From Achromobacter xylosoxidans A8 (GTDB lineage: Bacteria; Pseudomonadota; Gammaproteobacteria; Burkholderiales; Burkholderiaceae_B): DNA of 64,000 nucleotides. Of this stretch, positions 1 to 7,537 are shown piece by piece (position 1 is the first letter of the stretch; every line of letters starts with the position of its first letter). The stretch covers positions 6,510,001-6,574,000 of the forward strand of contig NC_014640.1 of assembly GCF_000165835.1 (NCBI RefSeq), written 5' to 3'. Position numbers and translations under genes: made by a program. The notes under the pieces were generated by a model. That model saw nothing but the letters and a program-made list of their open reading frames with translations, made no database searches and had not been told where the DNA came from.

Positions 1-570
1 ATGCCCGGCATGGACGGCTATGCGCTGGCCCGCCAGGCCCGCTCCGTCCGGCCGGACATGCCTGTCATCGCCGCCACCGCTTGCGTGACGGAAAACGAGC
101 GGCAACGTTGCGATGAAGCGGGCATCGCGCGCGTGCTGACCAAGCCCTTGCCGCTGGCCGAACTCGAACTTGCCTTGCTGGACGTGTGCGGACAAGCCGC
201 GCCCAGCCTGCAACAGTCCACGGCGGATTCCGGCGGCCCGCAAGCCCTGACCGACGGACGCGCCTTTCCACCCGCGCTGCTGCGCACCTTCGAACAATCC
301 TGCGCACAATCCCTGGCCACCATCAAGCGAGCCGCCATGGACCAGGATAGGGGCCGCCTGCGCGGCGAACTGCACGCCTTGCGCGGCATGCTGGCCATCT
401 TCCGCCTGCCTGCGCTGGCCACACAATGCGCGCAACTCGATGCGCACCTGGACCACTTGGGTGTCCGCGGCTCGGCGGAGGCGGTATCGGGCATCTGCGA
501 CGATGTGCTCGCGGCCGTGAAGAACGCCGTCGAGACAGCGGACGAACAGCGGACTGCGGAGCAGGCATGA
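1..570 (+). CDS. Hybrid sensor histidine kinase, C-terminal receiver and Hpt part (5' truncated by window)
   Basis: This is the end of a multi-domain phosphorelay kinase of the BvgS/EvgS type. Residues 1-6 (MPGMDG) are the loop that follows the phospho-acceptor Asp of a receiver domain, with the conserved Thr at about 26 and Lys at 48 (TKPLP). After a linker, residues 120-140 carry the HALRG histidine phosphotransfer motif with His125. The first ATG of the window is internal to the receiver, so the true start lies upstream. The product would be a membrane sensor that passes phosphate from receiver to Hpt to a separate regulator. The sensor part and partner regulator are outside the window, so the stimulus is unknown. 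Confidence 0.85.
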   Translation: MPGMDGYALARQARSVRPDMPVIAATACVTENERQRCDEAGIARVLTKPLPLAELELALLDVCGQAAPSLQQSTADSGGPQALTDGRAFPPALLRTFEQSCAQSLATIKRAAMDQDRGRLRGELHALRGMLAIFRLPALATQCAQLDAHLDHLGVRGSAEAVSGICDDVLAAVKNAVETADEQRTAEQA

Positions 571-592
571 ACGCCCTGTCCGCGCCACGCCT

Positions 593-2119
593 TCAGGCGA
601 TGCCCGATGCAGGCACGCGCGCCGGCAACTGATCAGCGGGCCGGCTTTCGAGCATCTCAGCCAGCTCCCGCCGCTTCGCGGCATAACCCGGATCATCAAA
701 GAGATTGTCCATCTCGTCCGGGTCCTCGGCCAGACAGTACATCTCGCCCGCGCCGCTACCCAGTTCCACCGTCAGCTTCCAATCGCGTGTGCGCACCGTG
801 CGCAGCTTCAGCTCCACGCCGCAGCGCGATGCCGCCACGTCCCATTCGCTCAGCGCGAACTCGCGTTCGGCATCCCGGCCTTCCAGCAGCGGGCGCAGGC
901 TGCGGCCATGCTGCGGCCCAAGAGCCGGTGCGCCGCCGTAGTCGCAGAAGGTCGCGGCCAGGTCCAGCGTGGAAACCGGGTCTTCCACCTTCTTTCCGGC
1001 TGCGATGCCGGGACCGCTGGCCACCATGGCCACGCGCAGCACGCCTTCGTAAGGCATCGGCCCCTTGAGCATCAACCCGTGATCGCCCAACCATTCGCCG
1101 TGGTCGGACGTGAAGATCACGATGGTGTCCTGATCCAGCCCGTATTCGCTCAAGGCCTTCATGATGCGGCCCACCTGGTGGTCCACCAGTGAAATCATGC
1201 CGTAGTAGTTGGCGATGATCCGGCGCAGCGCCTCGTCGGATTGGGTCGGCATGCGCGAGAAATTCTGGCGCACCGCCTGCACCTCGGCGTTGCCCATGGG
1301 CTTGCTCTCCATGCTGGCCCTGTGCCACCAAGGCCGGCGCTCGTAGTCGGTGGCACGATGGCGCGGCAGGTCGACCTCGTCGGGATGATGCAGGCGCGAC
1401 CAGGGTTCCGGACAGTCGAAGGGATGATGGGGATCGGGAAACGAGGCCCACAGGCAGAATGGCTGGTCGCGGTGTTCCCGCAGGTAGTCGATGGTGCGAT
1501 CGCCGATCCAGGCAGAGTTGTGCCAGGCTGCCGGCAATGCGGAATTGAAGGTCTGCGGCACGCCGCTGGCCGGCCCCAGATCGGTCTGGTACAGCTGGTT
1601 GCGCAGCTCACCCAAGCCGTCGCCGTAGTGCCAGCGCGAATGGTTCAGGCCGCCCGGCAAGGGCGTGGGCAGCCAGTAGTTGTGGCCCTCCACCACCAGC
1701 TCGACATGCTCGAAGCCCATGTATGGGCCCGCCCAGCCTGGCCCCATGCCGGCCTCGCTGTACTGGCACTCGGGCCGTCCGGTGGCCTGGAAGGTATGGT
1801 GCGTAGAAAAATGCGCCTTGCCGATGAAGCCGGTGTCATAGCCCGCGGCGGCCAGGCTGCCAGCAAAGCCCGCCTCGCCGGTGCGCAGATCCAGGTCTAT
1901 GCCGTTGTCGCAGACGCCATGCGTCAGGGGCAGCAGGCCAGTCAGCATGGAGGCGCGCGAAGGCTGGCAGACGATGTTGGGCGTGATGCAGGCCGCAAAA
2001 TGCGTGCCGCTGCGCGCCAGGAGGTCGATGTGCGGCGTCTTGACGCGCCGTCCCGCAAAGCCCAGGCAGTCGCCGCGATGCTGGTCGGTCGTGATGAGGA
2101 GGATGTTGGGGCGTTTCAT
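593..2119 (-). CDS. Sulfatase (type I, formylglycine-dependent), 508 aa
   Basis: A type I sulfatase that should hydrolyse a sulfate ester. The N-terminus has the metal-binding stretch TTDQH (residues 10-14), and Cys51 lies in CQPSR, the C-x-P-S-R signature that is oxidised to formylglycine. GKAHF near residue 100 and a TSDHG motif near 340 supply the other metal and sulfate ligands. No signal peptide is visible, so it probably works in the cytoplasm. Its ATG overlaps the TGA of the upstream TctC gene by four bases (ATGA), implying coupled translation, so an imported sulfated compound is the likely substrate. No formylglycine-generating enzyme gene is in the window. The substrate cannot be read from the sequence. 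Confidence 0.9.
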   Translation of the reverse strand: MKRPNILLITTDQHRGDCLGFAGRRVKTPHIDLLARSGTHFAACITPNIVCQPSRASMLTGLLPLTHGVCDNGIDLDLRTGEAGFAGSLAAAGYDTGFIGKAHFSTHHTFQATGRPECQYSEAGMGPGWAGPYMGFEHVELVVEGHNYWLPTPLPGGLNHSRWHYGDGLGELRNQLYQTDLGPASGVPQTFNSALPAAWHNSAWIGDRTIDYLREHRDQPFCLWASFPDPHHPFDCPEPWSRLHHPDEVDLPRHRATDYERRPWWHRASMESKPMGNAEVQAVRQNFSRMPTQSDEALRRIIANYYGMISLVDHQVGRIMKALSEYGLDQDTIVIFTSDHGEWLGDHGLMLKGPMPYEGVLRVAMVASGPGIAAGKKVEDPVSTLDLAATFCDYGGAPALGPQHGRSLRPLLEGRDAEREFALSEWDVAASRCGVELKLRTVRTRDWKLTVELGSGAGEMYCLAEDPDEMDNLFDDPGYAAKRRELAEMLESRPADQLPARVPASGIA

Positions 2120-3084
2120 TGCTGCTTGCTGATTGCGGTCTTGATATCGGAAAGCACGGGAGCGAGAACACGCGTGTCATGGGCGATGCGTTCGCTCAAG
2201 CTCAACCCGTCCTGGTCGCCCACGATCATGCCCTGGGCCTGCATCTTGTCCCGGACTTCGGGACTCTTCAGGACAGCGGCGACGGCGCGCTGCAAATCGG
2301 CCTGCACCGGCGCCGGCGTCTGCGCTGGCGCGAACAAGCCGAACCAACTGTAGAACGTGAAGTCCTTTACTTCGTTCTTCACCATCGGCAGGTCGGGCGC
2401 GCCGGCGATGGGCGCGGCTCCCGCGTTGGCCAGCCCCCGCACCTTGCCGGCCTTGATCTGCGGCACGGCGGTGCTGGCGACGATGAACATCAGATCGACC
2501 TGGCTGCCCATCACGCCGACAAAGCCCTGGGGCGCGGCCTTGTAGGGCACGTGCTTGAGCGAGATGCCGGCCGCGTGCTCGAACAGCGCCATCGCCAGAT
2601 GATGGGTGGAACCCGGGCCGCCGCTGGCGTAAGTGATGGCGTCGGGCTGGGCGCGCGCCTGGTCCAGCAGTTCGCGTAAGGACTTGAACGACGCCGTGGG
2701 CGATGCCACCAGCACGTATTGCAGGGTCGCCAGCGTGGCGACGGGCGCGAAGTCCTCGGTGCGATACGGCACATCCTGCATCAGGTACGGCACGGCCGTG
2801 AACGAAGCGTCCGGCCCCAACAGCAAGGTGTAGCCGTCAGGCTTGGCGCGGGCCACGGCCTGGGAGCCGATGACGCCGGCTCCTCCCGCGCGGTTTTCCA
2901 CGATGACCGGAACGCTCCATTGCTTGGACATTTCCGCGGCGACCAGGCGTCCGACCACGTCGGCGGCGCCGCCCGGCACCGATGGCACGACCAATGTGAC
3001 CGGCCGGTCCGGATAGGCCGCACAGACCGCCAAGGGAACGGCCAGACTGCATGCGGCCAAGGCGCCGCATATACGTTTCAGCAT
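2116..3084 (-). CDS. Bug/TctC-family periplasmic solute receptor, 322 aa
   Basis: A periplasmic binding protein of the tripartite tricarboxylate transporter (TctC, Bug) family. The start at 3084 (MLKRICGALA) is preferred over the longer frame because GGAG sits just upstream and a cleavable signal peptide ending near ...AVCAAYP follows directly. The family signatures YPDRPVTLVVP, VENRAGGAG and PDGYTLLLG are all present. No TctA or TctB membrane gene lies nearby, as is common for this expanded family, so the permease must be encoded elsewhere. It is first in a two-gene operon with the sulfatase, and it probably recognises the sulfatase substrate or a related anion. A LysR gene diverges from it. 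Confidence 0.92.
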   Translation of the reverse strand: MLKRICGALAACSLAVPLAVCAAYPDRPVTLVVPSVPGGAADVVGRLVAAEMSKQWSVPVIVENRAGGAGVIGSQAVARAKPDGYTLLLGPDASFTAVPYLMQDVPYRTEDFAPVATLATLQYVLVASPTASFKSLRELLDQARAQPDAITYASGGPGSTHHLAMALFEHAAGISLKHVPYKAAPQGFVGVMGSQVDLMFIVASTAVPQIKAGKVRGLANAGAAPIAGAPDLPMVKNEVKDFTFYSWFGLFAPAQTPAPVQADLQRAVAAVLKSPEVRDKMQAQGMIVGDQDGLSLSERIAHDTRVLAPVLSDIKTAISKQQ

Positions 3085-3185
3085 GATTGTCTCCATCCCG
3101 CGGCTCGCCTCATTCACGGGCAGCTCGCCAGGAAAGATCATCAAACAGCGAGACATTCCAGTCCAATGATATATTTTGGCATTCT

Positions 3186-3203
3186 CATATCAGATTTGAT
3201 ATG
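3186..3203. promoter_or_regulatory. Candidate LysR operator, 6-6-6 inverted repeat
   Basis: CATATC (3186-3191), six bases, then GATATG (3198-3203) form a perfect inverted repeat in the 124-base gap between the divergent TctC and LysR genes, ending six bases before the LysR ATG. LysR proteins usually bind interrupted dyads in such gaps, so this is a plausible autoregulatory site. Binding is inferred. Confidence 0.5.
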
Positions 3204-3208
3204 TCAGG

Positions 3209-4183
3209 ATGAGACCTCCAGATCCCGTTCCGTCCCTGCAGTCCGGCTGGTACCTGCGCGGCCGGCTGCGCCTGCGTCACCTGCAACTCATGCTGCTGCT
3301 GGACGAAGTCCACAACGTCGGCATGGCGGCGCAGCGCATGGCCACCACCCAACCCGCGGTGTCGCGCATGATTGCCGAACTGGAAGACATGTTGGGCGCG
3401 CGGCTGTTCGACCGGACACCGAAAGGCACCTTCCCCACTCCCCACGGCGACTCGCTGATCCGGCATGCGCGCTGGGTGCTGGGCGACCTGGAACGCATGA
3501 GCGGCGAATGGTCCGGCGCACCCGACCTCGACGTGGAAACCATCAATCTCGGCGTCAACTCGGCGGCCGCGGCCTACCTTGTGCCGCGCGCGTTGCTGCG
3601 TTTCGAGCAACGTGCCGCCAACGTCAATGTGCTGGTGCGCGAGGGTTCGCTGGAAGCCCTGGTGCCGGACCTGCACACCCGCAAGCTGGACCTGCTGGTG
3701 GCGCGCATGGGCGCAGCCGTCCGCACGCCCGACACCCTGACGCAAGTGTTGTACGAAGAACCCATGTGCTTATGCGCACGCAGCGCGCATCCGCTGGCAG
3801 AGGTATCCCAGGTCTCCTGGGCCCAACTGGCCGCCTACCCGTGGATCATGCCGCCGCGCGGCAGCCCGGCACGCATCGGCCTGGACATGCTGCTGCAGCG
3901 CCACGGCCTGTACCCGCCCTCGCGCATCGAGTCGGCCTCGGCCCTGAACAACATGATGCTGATGGCCAATAGCGACCTGCTGTCGCTGCTGCCGCGCTGC
4001 GTCGCCCGCCATCCCGCAGGCAGCTGCGACATCGCCATCCTGGACATCGAACTGCCGCCCGTGTTCGGCCCCCTGGGCATCGTGCGGCACCACAGCCTGG
4101 ATCTATCGCCGCGGATGCGGGATCTGATCGACTGCCTGCGGACGGAAGCGGCCGACGCGGCGGCGGCATCCCCAGAAAGGTAA
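3209..4183 (+). CDS. LysR-family transcriptional regulator, 324 aa
   Basis: A LysR-type regulator. A winged helix-turn-helix at about residues 22-80 contains the typical AAQRMATTQPAVSRMIAELE pattern and RLFDRTPKGTFPTPHG, followed by the two-lobed effector-binding region. It is transcribed away from the TctC-sulfatase operon (593-3084), the classic position for its activator or repressor, with a dyad just before its start. Only AGG is close to the ATG, so the ribosome-binding site is weak and the start is moderately certain. The effector is probably the imported anion or its desulfated product, by context only. Confidence 0.9.
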   Translation: MRPPDPVPSLQSGWYLRGRLRLRHLQLMLLLDEVHNVGMAAQRMATTQPAVSRMIAELEDMLGARLFDRTPKGTFPTPHGDSLIRHARWVLGDLERMSGEWSGAPDLDVETINLGVNSAAAAYLVPRALLRFEQRAANVNVLVREGSLEALVPDLHTRKLDLLVARMGAAVRTPDTLTQVLYEEPMCLCARSAHPLAEVSQVSWAQLAAYPWIMPPRGSPARIGLDMLLQRHGLYPPSRIESASALNNMMLMANSDLLSLLPRCVARHPAGSCDIAILDIELPPVFGPLGIVRHHSLDLSPRMRDLIDCLRTEAADAAAASPER

Positions 4184-4344
4184 GTCAGGATGGCTGGCGT
4201 CGAGCCAGCGTCCTCCACCGTCCGACGACCCTCGGCATGATGCGCAGCAGCGCTTCGGACGCAGCACGGCCGCTCCACGCATCGGCTGTTAGTGAAACTA
4301 CTGACGCCCTCACGCCTTGACACGGCAAATGCCCAGCCCTAAAT

Positions 4345-4370
4345 TAATTACGTGATTTTTCACCTATTAT
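4345..4370 (+). promoter_or_regulatory. Promoter and candidate operator of the MarR gene
   Basis: GTGA (4352-4355), four T, TCAC (4360-4363) are nested inside TAAT (4345-4348) and ATTA (4366-4369), a near-symmetrical dyad. TATTAT at 4365-4370 matches the -10 consensus at five of six positions and would start transcription at about 4377, only a few bases before the ATG at 4381. The dyad would overlap RNA polymerase, which fits MarR autorepression. This is inference from position. Confidence 0.45.
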
Positions 4371-4380
4371 TCACGCATAA

Positions 4381-4908
4381 ATGACGAACATAAAGCCGCT
4401 CCTGAAAGCTGTTCCCAAGAAGTCGACGGCGCCGATCAAAGACGCGGAGGATCTATTCCACGTCACGGATTGGCCCATGCACTACTTCCTGGCCATCGAC
4501 CGCTTCCATATCCGGAACATCGCTCGCGTGCTGTCCGCCCATCACTGCTCCCCCCTGATGTGGCGAGTCCTGAGCATCCTGGCCGACCGCGACGGACACA
4601 GCGTGTCGGAGCTGGCGGACCTCAGCGTGATCGAGCGCTCCAACCTGAGCCGCATCCTCGACGCCATGGAACGCGATGAACTGATCGAGCGCATCGGACA
4701 TGAGACCGACAAGCGGCAAACGCATGTGTTCCTGTCCGAGCAAGGCCGTCAGCTCTTCGTCGAATCGCTGCCCGCGGTGCTGGACTACTACGCGCGGTTC
4801 CTCACGGGAATATCTCCGAGCGAGATGACCGTCCTGATGAGTGTGCTGAAGAAGATCAAGCGCAATGTCGCTTCGTTCGATTCACGAGATTCCAGCGACC
4901 TGGATTAG
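4381..4908 (+). CDS. MarR-family transcriptional regulator, 175 aa
   Basis: A MarR-type winged-helix repressor. Residues about 75-120 hold the recognition region VSELADLSVIERSNLSRILD and the wing with DKRQTHVFLSEQG, which is typical of the family. No Shine-Dalgarno sequence precedes the ATG, and a -10-like box ends only ten bases upstream, so the mRNA may be almost leaderless. It is followed after 22 bases by a TctC gene and then a sulfatase, so it probably controls that operon in response to an aromatic or other anionic ligand. The ligand is unknown. Confidence 0.9.
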   Translation: MTNIKPLLKAVPKKSTAPIKDAEDLFHVTDWPMHYFLAIDRFHIRNIARVLSAHHCSPLMWRVLSILADRDGHSVSELADLSVIERSNLSRILDAMERDELIERIGHETDKRQTHVFLSEQGRQLFVESLPAVLDYYARFLTGISPSEMTVLMSVLKKIKRNVASFDSRDSSDLD

Positions 4909-4930
4909 CCACTGTCCCGAGGGACCCATC

Positions 4931-5917
4931 ATGAACATGAGCCGTCGTTCCGCCCTGCAATCGACATTTGCTTTCGCCGCGTCAGCCCTCTTGCCCAAGG
5001 CCGCTGACGCGCAGGATTCATGGGTTCCCACCAAGCCGATACGAACCATCGTCCCGTATTCGGTAGGCACTCCGCCCGACGTGGTCACGCGCATCGTCGC
5101 CGCGAAAATGACGACGAATATCGGGCAATCCGTGTATGTCGAAAACCGGCCCGGCGCGACCGGCACGGTAGGCCTGGGCGAACTGCTGCGCCAGCCATCC
5201 GACGGCTACACCCTCATGACCATGCTGCAGCCCATCTCGGTCGCGCCCGCGCTCTATCCGGCCCTGACCGTGGACCTGTCGCGCGACCTGAATGCGGTCG
5301 GCCAGTTCACCAGCTATTGCAATGTGCTCACCGTCCATCCCAGCATTCCAGCCCGCACGGTCGCGGAATTGGTCGCGCTGCTGAAGGCCAAGCCCAATGA
5401 ATTCAATTTTGGCTCGGGCGGCAGCGGTACGCCGGCCCATCTTTCGGGTGAACTGTTCAAGCAACAAGCGGGCGTGCTGGCAACCCACGTGCCCTATAAC
5501 CAATTCCCGCAGGCGGTGGGCGATCTGTTGCAAGGACGCCTGCAATTCATGTTCGTGACCAGCAGCGTCATCGTTCCGCATATTCAGACAGGCCGCGTCC
5601 GCGCGCTCGCCGTGACCGGCGCCAAGCGGATTGCCGCCCTGCCGGACGTACCCACGATGATCGAATCGGGCTATCCGGAGTTCGACGTCAGCGGCTGGGA
5701 CGGCTTCGTCGTGCGCTCCGGCACGCCGCCGAAAATAATCGCGCGCCTCAATGCCGAGCTTGCCAAGGCCGTGAAGTCACCGGACGTTGCGGACCGGTTC
5801 CTGGCATTGGGCGTAGACCCCGTCGCCGGCAATCCCGCCCAGTTCTCGGACCTTATCGCCGCCGAGTCCCGGCGCTGGGGAAATCTGGTTCGCAGCGCCG
5901 GAATCAAGGCGGAGTAA
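4931..5917 (+). CDS. Bug/TctC-family periplasmic solute receptor, 328 aa
   Basis: A second TctC/Bug receptor. The start at 4931 (MNMSRRSALQ) is chosen because a signal peptide with a twin-arginine-like SRRSALQ stretch and cleavage near ADAQD follows; the longer frame would put about 22 residues before it and overlap the MarR gene. Family signatures include TIVPYSVGTPPDVVTRI and VENRPGATG. It is followed after four bases by a sulfatase, repeating the receptor-sulfatase pairing at 593-3084 on the other strand. No membrane partner is encoded nearby. Confidence 0.92.
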   Translation: MNMSRRSALQSTFAFAASALLPKAADAQDSWVPTKPIRTIVPYSVGTPPDVVTRIVAAKMTTNIGQSVYVENRPGATGTVGLGELLRQPSDGYTLMTMLQPISVAPALYPALTVDLSRDLNAVGQFTSYCNVLTVHPSIPARTVAELVALLKAKPNEFNFGSGGSGTPAHLSGELFKQQAGVLATHVPYNQFPQAVGDLLQGRLQFMFVTSSVIVPHIQTGRVRALAVTGAKRIAALPDVPTMIESGYPEFDVSGWDGFVVRSGTPPKIIARLNAELAKAVKSPDVADRFLALGVDPVAGNPAQFSDLIAAESRRWGNLVRSAGIKAE

Positions 5918-5921
5918 AAAC

Positions 5922-7505
5922 ATGGATGGCAAACACGGCAAACCGATGAACAAGATCAAGAATGTTCTTTTCATCATGTGCGACCAACTGCGCGCCGATT
6001 ATCTTGGCTGCTATGGGCATCCCACCATAAAAACGCCGAACATCGACGCCCTGGCGGCCCAAGGGGTGAAGTTCACCCGTGCCTACTGCGCGGCGCCCAC
6101 TTGCGGACCTTCGCGCATGTCGTTCTACACAGGGCGGTCCATGTTCAGCCATGGCGCCATCTGGAACTTCGTGCCGTTGTCCATCCGCGAACAGACCATC
6201 GGAGATTTTCTGCGCCCGCATGGCGTGCGCGTGGCGCTGGCGGGAAAAACCCATTTCGCGGCCGACATGGAGGCGATACGGCGTCTGGGCATTCCAGCGG
6301 CGGACGGCTCCGCGATACTTGAGGGCGGCTTCGAAGTCGTGGATCGCTACGAAGGGCACGCGGACCCCGGCGGCGATCATCCCTACATGCGTTTTCTCAG
6401 GAACGCGGGCTACGGCGGACCGAACCCATGGGACGAATTCGTGATGTCCGCAAGCGATGCAGCGGGCAGGCGCGTCAGCGGCTGGCAAATGCGCAACGTG
6501 CATTTGCCAGCGCGGGTCCGGGAGCAACACTCCGAGACCGCCTACACCACGGACGTGGCGATCGACTATATCCGGCGGCAGGACGACCAGCCCTGGTTCC
6601 TGCACCTTTCCTACATCAAGCCGCACTGGCCTTACCTGGCGCCCGCCCCGTACCACGATCTGTACGGCGTCGATGATTGCATTCCGACCGTCAAATCCGA
6701 AGCGGAGTTGATCAACCCTCACCCCGTCTACGCCGCCTATCTGAAGCACCGCGAGTCGGTGAACTTCGCACGCGACGAAGTCGCGGCACGAGTCAAGATT
6801 CCCTACATGGGACTGATCTCGCAAATCGACCATCATCTCGGCCGCTTGATGGCCACTTTGCGCGAAACCGGTCAGGACCGGAACACGCTCATCGTCTTCA
6901 CGTCAGACCACGGCGATTATCTGGGCGATCATTGGCTGGGCGACAAGGACCTGTTCCACGAACCTTCGGTGCGCATCCCGATGATCGTGGTGGATCCTCA
7001 CGACGATGCGTCGGCAAGCCGCGGCAGCGCTTCAGCCGCGCTGGTGGAATCCATAGACTTCCTGCCGACCGTCATGGATGCGCTGGCGCTGGAACGACCC
7101 AACCATTTACTGGAAGGCGATTCCCTGCTTGGCCACACCCGCGGCCGCGACCCAGGCTGGCGGAATGCTGCCATCAGCGAGATTGACTACGCCTATCGCG
7201 AAGCGCGCGTTGAGCTGGGCCAGGATCCCCGACGTTGCCGAGGCTACATGGTGCGCACCGAAAACTGGAAGTACATCTATTGGGACGGACACGCCGAGCA
7301 GCTGTTTGACATGACGCGCGATCCTGACGAATTGCGCGACGTCGCCGGCGACGAGGGATTGTCCCGCGTGCTGTCGGAACACAAGGAACGGCTCTTCGAA
7401 TGGATGCGCACGCGCAAGCTCAGCGTAACCGTGCCCGACGAGAACATCGTGGTCTCCCGCCACACGATCGAGCCACGGCACGGTATCGAGATCGGCGTTT
7501 GGTAG
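5922..7505 (+). CDS. Sulfatase (type I, formylglycine-dependent), 527 aa
   Basis: A type I sulfatase. Cys61 lies in TCGPSR, the C-x-P-S-R formylglycine signature, FIMCDQLRADYLG near residue 20 holds metal ligands, and TSDHGDYLGDHW near residue 330 supplies the downstream ligands. GGAG at 5911-5914 supports the ATG at 5922. There is no signal peptide. It follows the TctC gene by four bases in an operon probably run by the MarR protein. It differs clearly from the sulfatase at 593-2119 outside the motifs, so the two cassettes may handle different sulfated compounds. The exact substrate is unknown. Confidence 0.9.
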   Translation: MDGKHGKPMNKIKNVLFIMCDQLRADYLGCYGHPTIKTPNIDALAAQGVKFTRAYCAAPTCGPSRMSFYTGRSMFSHGAIWNFVPLSIREQTIGDFLRPHGVRVALAGKTHFAADMEAIRRLGIPAADGSAILEGGFEVVDRYEGHADPGGDHPYMRFLRNAGYGGPNPWDEFVMSASDAAGRRVSGWQMRNVHLPARVREQHSETAYTTDVAIDYIRRQDDQPWFLHLSYIKPHWPYLAPAPYHDLYGVDDCIPTVKSEAELINPHPVYAAYLKHRESVNFARDEVAARVKIPYMGLISQIDHHLGRLMATLRETGQDRNTLIVFTSDHGDYLGDHWLGDKDLFHEPSVRIPMIVVDPHDDASASRGSASAALVESIDFLPTVMDALALERPNHLLEGDSLLGHTRGRDPGWRNAAISEIDYAYREARVELGQDPRRCRGYMVRTENWKYIYWDGHAEQLFDMTRDPDELRDVAGDEGLSRVLSEHKERLFEWMRTRKLSVTVPDENIVVSRHTIEPRHGIEIGVW

Positions 7506-7529
7506 CGGGACGCGCCACGCGCGTCCCGC
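7505..7529. terminator. GC-rich hairpin between convergent genes
   Basis: A perfect 11-base stem (GCGGGACGCGC / GCGCGTCCCGC) with loop CAC begins at the last base of the sulfatase stop codon and lies between two converging genes. It lacks a T tract, so it may be an RNA-stabilising or Rho-assisted end rather than a classical intrinsic terminator. Confidence 0.5.
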
Positions 7530-7537
7530 ATGCCGGC

